Shown here: positions 4,625 through 6,737 of the stretch, piece after piece
How positions within the stretch are numbered: position 1 is the stretch's first letter
How the letters are laid out: each line of letters begins with the position of its first letter
Source of the DNA: Candidatus Hodarchaeota archaeon
GTDB lineage: Archaea > Asgardarchaeota > Heimdallarchaeia > Hodarchaeales > Hodarchaeaceae
Assembly: GCA_016840305.1 (NCBI GenBank)
Contig: JAEOSP010000039.1
Coordinates: 1 to 6,737, forward strand
Direction of reading: 5' to 3'
Length of the DNA: 6,737 bases
Made by a program: the position numbers and the translations under genes
The notes under the pieces: generated by a model
What the model was told of the DNA's origin: nothing
Databases searched by the model: none
What the model saw: the letters and a program-made list of their open reading frames with translations, nothing else

Positions 4625-6737
4625 TTGCTCTCAATTATTGAGTTTGTGCTATTAGATTGCGATTATTCGATGGTTGGGCAGGATGATTTTCCAGTAATTC
4701 ATTTATGGGGAAAACAGGGCCAAAAAAGGGTTGAAATTAGGGTTGAAGGATTTCTTCCTTATTTTTATGTGGAGACTGATCAGAAAGAAGTTCAAGAAAT
4801 TATTGGAAAAGGGAATAAGGAGTTAAATTCATGGATAGTTACAATCAATGAAGAAAAAAGAACAGCTTATTTTGGGGGTAAGGAAAGCTTAGCAACAAAA
4901 GTTATTGGCAAGGTTCCTTTTCAAGTTCCCAAAATTCGCTCTATCTTCGAGCAGAAAAAACTTTCCGTGGTTGAAGCAGATATTCCTTTTTCAAAGCGTT
5001 TTTTAATTGATCGAAATCTTCGTGCGCTCCATTATCATTCTGTTAAAGGCAAAATTGTTAGAGAAAACAGCTCTGAGATTATAATTAGTGCTGATTATAA
5101 CAATATCGAATTAATTGAGGCTAAATCAACCGAATATCAACCTATGATTCTTGCTTTTGACATTGAAGTGGATTATGATGAAGAGACAATCCAAGAATTG
5201 ATAAGTGCAAAAACTCGAAGAATTACAGCCATATCGTTTGCATGGGAAAGGATGGGGGTCATGGATCCAAAATCTTTTGCACTGATACTGAAAGAAGACA
5301 GTGATTCTGCTGAAAAAGAAATATTAATAGAATTTATTCGTAGAATAAAGGAGATTTCCCCTGATATTCTTGTATCCTTCAATGGAACCTTTTTTGATAT
5401 TCCATATTTACAAGGAAGGATGCTGAAGTATGATCTATCTTTAGCTTCATTAGCATTATTCCCCGAGAGCCAAAAAGATATTTACAAAATTGAAATACCC
5501 GTTGAAGGGTATCGTCTAAGGGGCCGTGGTGTTGTAGATTTAATTAGAAAATCATGGGGCATTCATCCTCTGTCTGGGAAGAAAAATTTAGATACTATCG
5601 CAAATATTTTGCTTGGAGAAGCGAAAGTGCCACTAGAAAAAACTCTTGGTGAATTATGGCGAAGCAGCATTTCAGGGAATTTAAAGGATGCTGAGGTATT
5701 CTACGATTATTCCTTAAAGGATTCTATTCTTACTTATCGACTAGCTTCAGAACTCGGTGTACCTAACTCGGTAGAGCTTTGTAGATTGACAGGTTATGTC
5801 CTTCCAGAAGGATTATTGTCTACACACAGGAACATTGGAGAATTTGAGCTCATGAGATTATTGTATGAGCGAGGAATTTTAATACCAAAAAAACCCAATA
5901 AAACAGAACTTGCGAGACGTAATGCTCTTAATAAAAAGTTTCCTCACTTAGGAGGGTGGGTAATTGATCCTACAGTAAATGAAGCACTATTTGTGGCCAT
6001 TCTCGATTTTAAATCTTTATACCCTAACATAGTTCGTCAATATAATATTTCAGGAGAAAGTTTGATTCCCAATTCGGAAAATAAAAAACCTGAAAATCGT
6101 TTTTATCAAACTCCGAGAGGAGCATTTGCTGATTTGATGGATAAGATTCTAAATGAACGATATGATTGTCTGCAAAATCTTGAGTCAGCAAAGAAGGATC
6201 AGATGAATTCCAACAAACAAACCATTCATTTTCTTGAGAGGAAGCAGAAGTCGTTAAAATTGTGTGCTAATTCTCTATGTGGTGCCGCTAACTACCCTAG
6301 AGGTCGCTTTCACAGTGCTTTACTAGCTAATAGCATTACTGGTATCGCTCGTGATTTGATTGGGGAACGACTTCAAGAATGGACATTAGAATTCTCGAAA
6401 ACTCATGATTACAATGTAGAGGTCCGATATGGAGACACTGATTCAATTTTTTGTGAATTTCTTAGTCAACAGCTTAAACCGACAAATTTTCTGGATTCAA
6501 CACCAACGGATATTAAGAACAAGAATTTGAAAATACTTGAAAACCTCATTCACGTATATCAAAGATATTTGATAAACAAACTACCAGATTTTCTTGAGTT
6601 AAAGCTTGAAGATATTGCGTTAAGGATTATATTGAAGAAAGGTAGAAAGAAAGCTTATTCTTATTTGTCTATATATTCTGGTAAGGTGATAATCAAGGGT
6701 TTTGAGGCTGTCCGCTCAGATTGGTCACCTTTAGCTA
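4625..6737 (+). CDS. Family-B DNA polymerase with 3'-5' exonuclease (3' end outside the window)
   Basis: This is a replicative-type archaeal DNA polymerase, open to the right edge (704 codons seen of roughly 800). The N-terminal domain (about 1-140) contains VLLDCDY and EGFLPYFY. It keeps the residues that form the uracil read-ahead pocket in Pyrococcus polymerase: Y14, P45, Y46, P98, V101, I120, P121, F122 and R125. The exonuclease motifs are intact: Exo I D179-I-E181, Exo II N253-GTFF-D258, Exo III Y362-SLK-D366. In the polymerase domain, motif A is D461-FKSLYPN with the steric-gate Y466, and motif C is Y602-GDTDS with D604 and D606. KKAY (675-678) and a KGFEAVRSDWS motif lead into the thumb, most of which is missing. 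Motif B is odd: K545-LCAN-S-L-C552-G has Cys where the family consensus KxxxNSxYG has Tyr. TTG 4625 is chosen because of the GTGAT site before it and an in-frame stop at 4619; GTG 4646 is the alternative. It is probably co-transcribed with the transporter. Which archaeal PolB subgroup it belongs to is not resolved. Confidence 0.95.
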   Translation, partial: MLSIIEFVLLDCDYSMVGQDDFPVIHLWGKQGQKRVEIRVEGFLPYFYVETDQKEVQEIIGKGNKELNSWIVTINEEKRTAYFGGKESLATKVIGKVPFQVPKIRSIFEQKKLSVVEADIPFSKRFLIDRNLRALHYHSVKGKIVRENSSEIIISADYNNIELIEAKSTEYQPMILAFDIEVDYDEETIQELISAKTRRITAISFAWERMGVMDPKSFALILKEDSDSAEKEILIEFIRRIKEISPDILVSFNGTFFDIPYLQGRMLKYDLSLASLALFPESQKDIYKIEIPVEGYRLRGRGVVDLIRKSWGIHPLSGKKNLDTIANILLGEAKVPLEKTLGELWRSSISGNLKDAEVFYDYSLKDSILTYRLASELGVPNSVELCRLTGYVLPEGLLSTHRNIGEFELMRLLYERGILIPKKPNKTELARRNALNKKFPHLGGWVIDPTVNEALFVAILDFKSLYPNIVRQYNISGESLIPNSENKKPENRFYQTPRGAFADLMDKILNERYDCLQNLESAKKDQMNSNKQTIHFLERKQKSLKLCANSLCGAANYPRGRFHSALLANSITGIARDLIGERLQEWTLEFSKTHDYNVEVRYGDTDSIFCEFLSQQLKPTNFLDSTPTDIKNKNLKILENLIHVYQRYLINKLPDFLELKLEDIALRIILKKGRKKAYSYLSIYSGKVIIKGFEAVRSDWSPLA

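Noticed and set aside
5173..5382. Minus-strand open frame inside the polymerase gene.
   Set aside because: It lies wholly opposite the exonuclease domain of a clear polymerase frame and encodes low-complexity Ser/Ile-rich sequence.

Overview
The window looks like chromosomal DNA from an Asgard archaeon (Promethearchaeota), probably an AT-rich lineage. Four observations support this. The left edge carries, on the minus strand, the first 55 codons of a protein that reads as a true eukaryote-type actin (DNGTGLSKNGYAGEDQPR, then VFPTLIGYPKY), not a crenactin or MreB. The right edge carries an archaeal family-B DNA polymerase whose N-terminal residues match the uracil-sensing pocket typical of archaeal enzymes. 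Several genes have Shine-Dalgarno signals of the archaeal GGAGGTGAT type. AT-rich TATA-like boxes sit upstream. The exact lineage cannot be fixed from one window.

Layout: (1) 1-166, minus strand, 5' part of an actin gene running off the left edge. (2) 167-922, a long divergent intergenic region with candidate TATA boxes for both directions and two adjacent small inverted repeats, and no convincing gene. (3) 923-1918, plus strand, an unrecognised polytopic membrane protein, closed by a good hairpin-plus-pyrimidine terminator. (4) 2037-2561, a left-handed beta-helix gamma-carbonic-anhydrase-like protein with all three metal-ligand histidines. (5) 2635-4608, a 12-helix MFS transporter fused to a cytoplasmic PhoU/DUF47-like helical domain. 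Its own TATA box precedes it, and its start codon appears to be non-ATG. (6) 4625 to the right edge, a family-B DNA polymerase, TTG start, only 16 bases after the MFS stop and so probably co-transcribed with it. It is cut by the window edge after residue 704.

The genes do not form one obvious pathway. Actin is transcribed away from the rest. The transporter and polymerase probably share a transcript, while the membrane protein and the carbonic-anhydrase-like gene are separated by a terminator. The points most worth attention are the actin with an apparently shortened D-loop, the MFS-PhoU fusion, a Tyr-to-Cys change in the polymerase motif B (KLCANSLCG), and the long structured actin upstream region. 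I found no tRNA, rRNA, CRISPR array, insertion sequence or attachment site.
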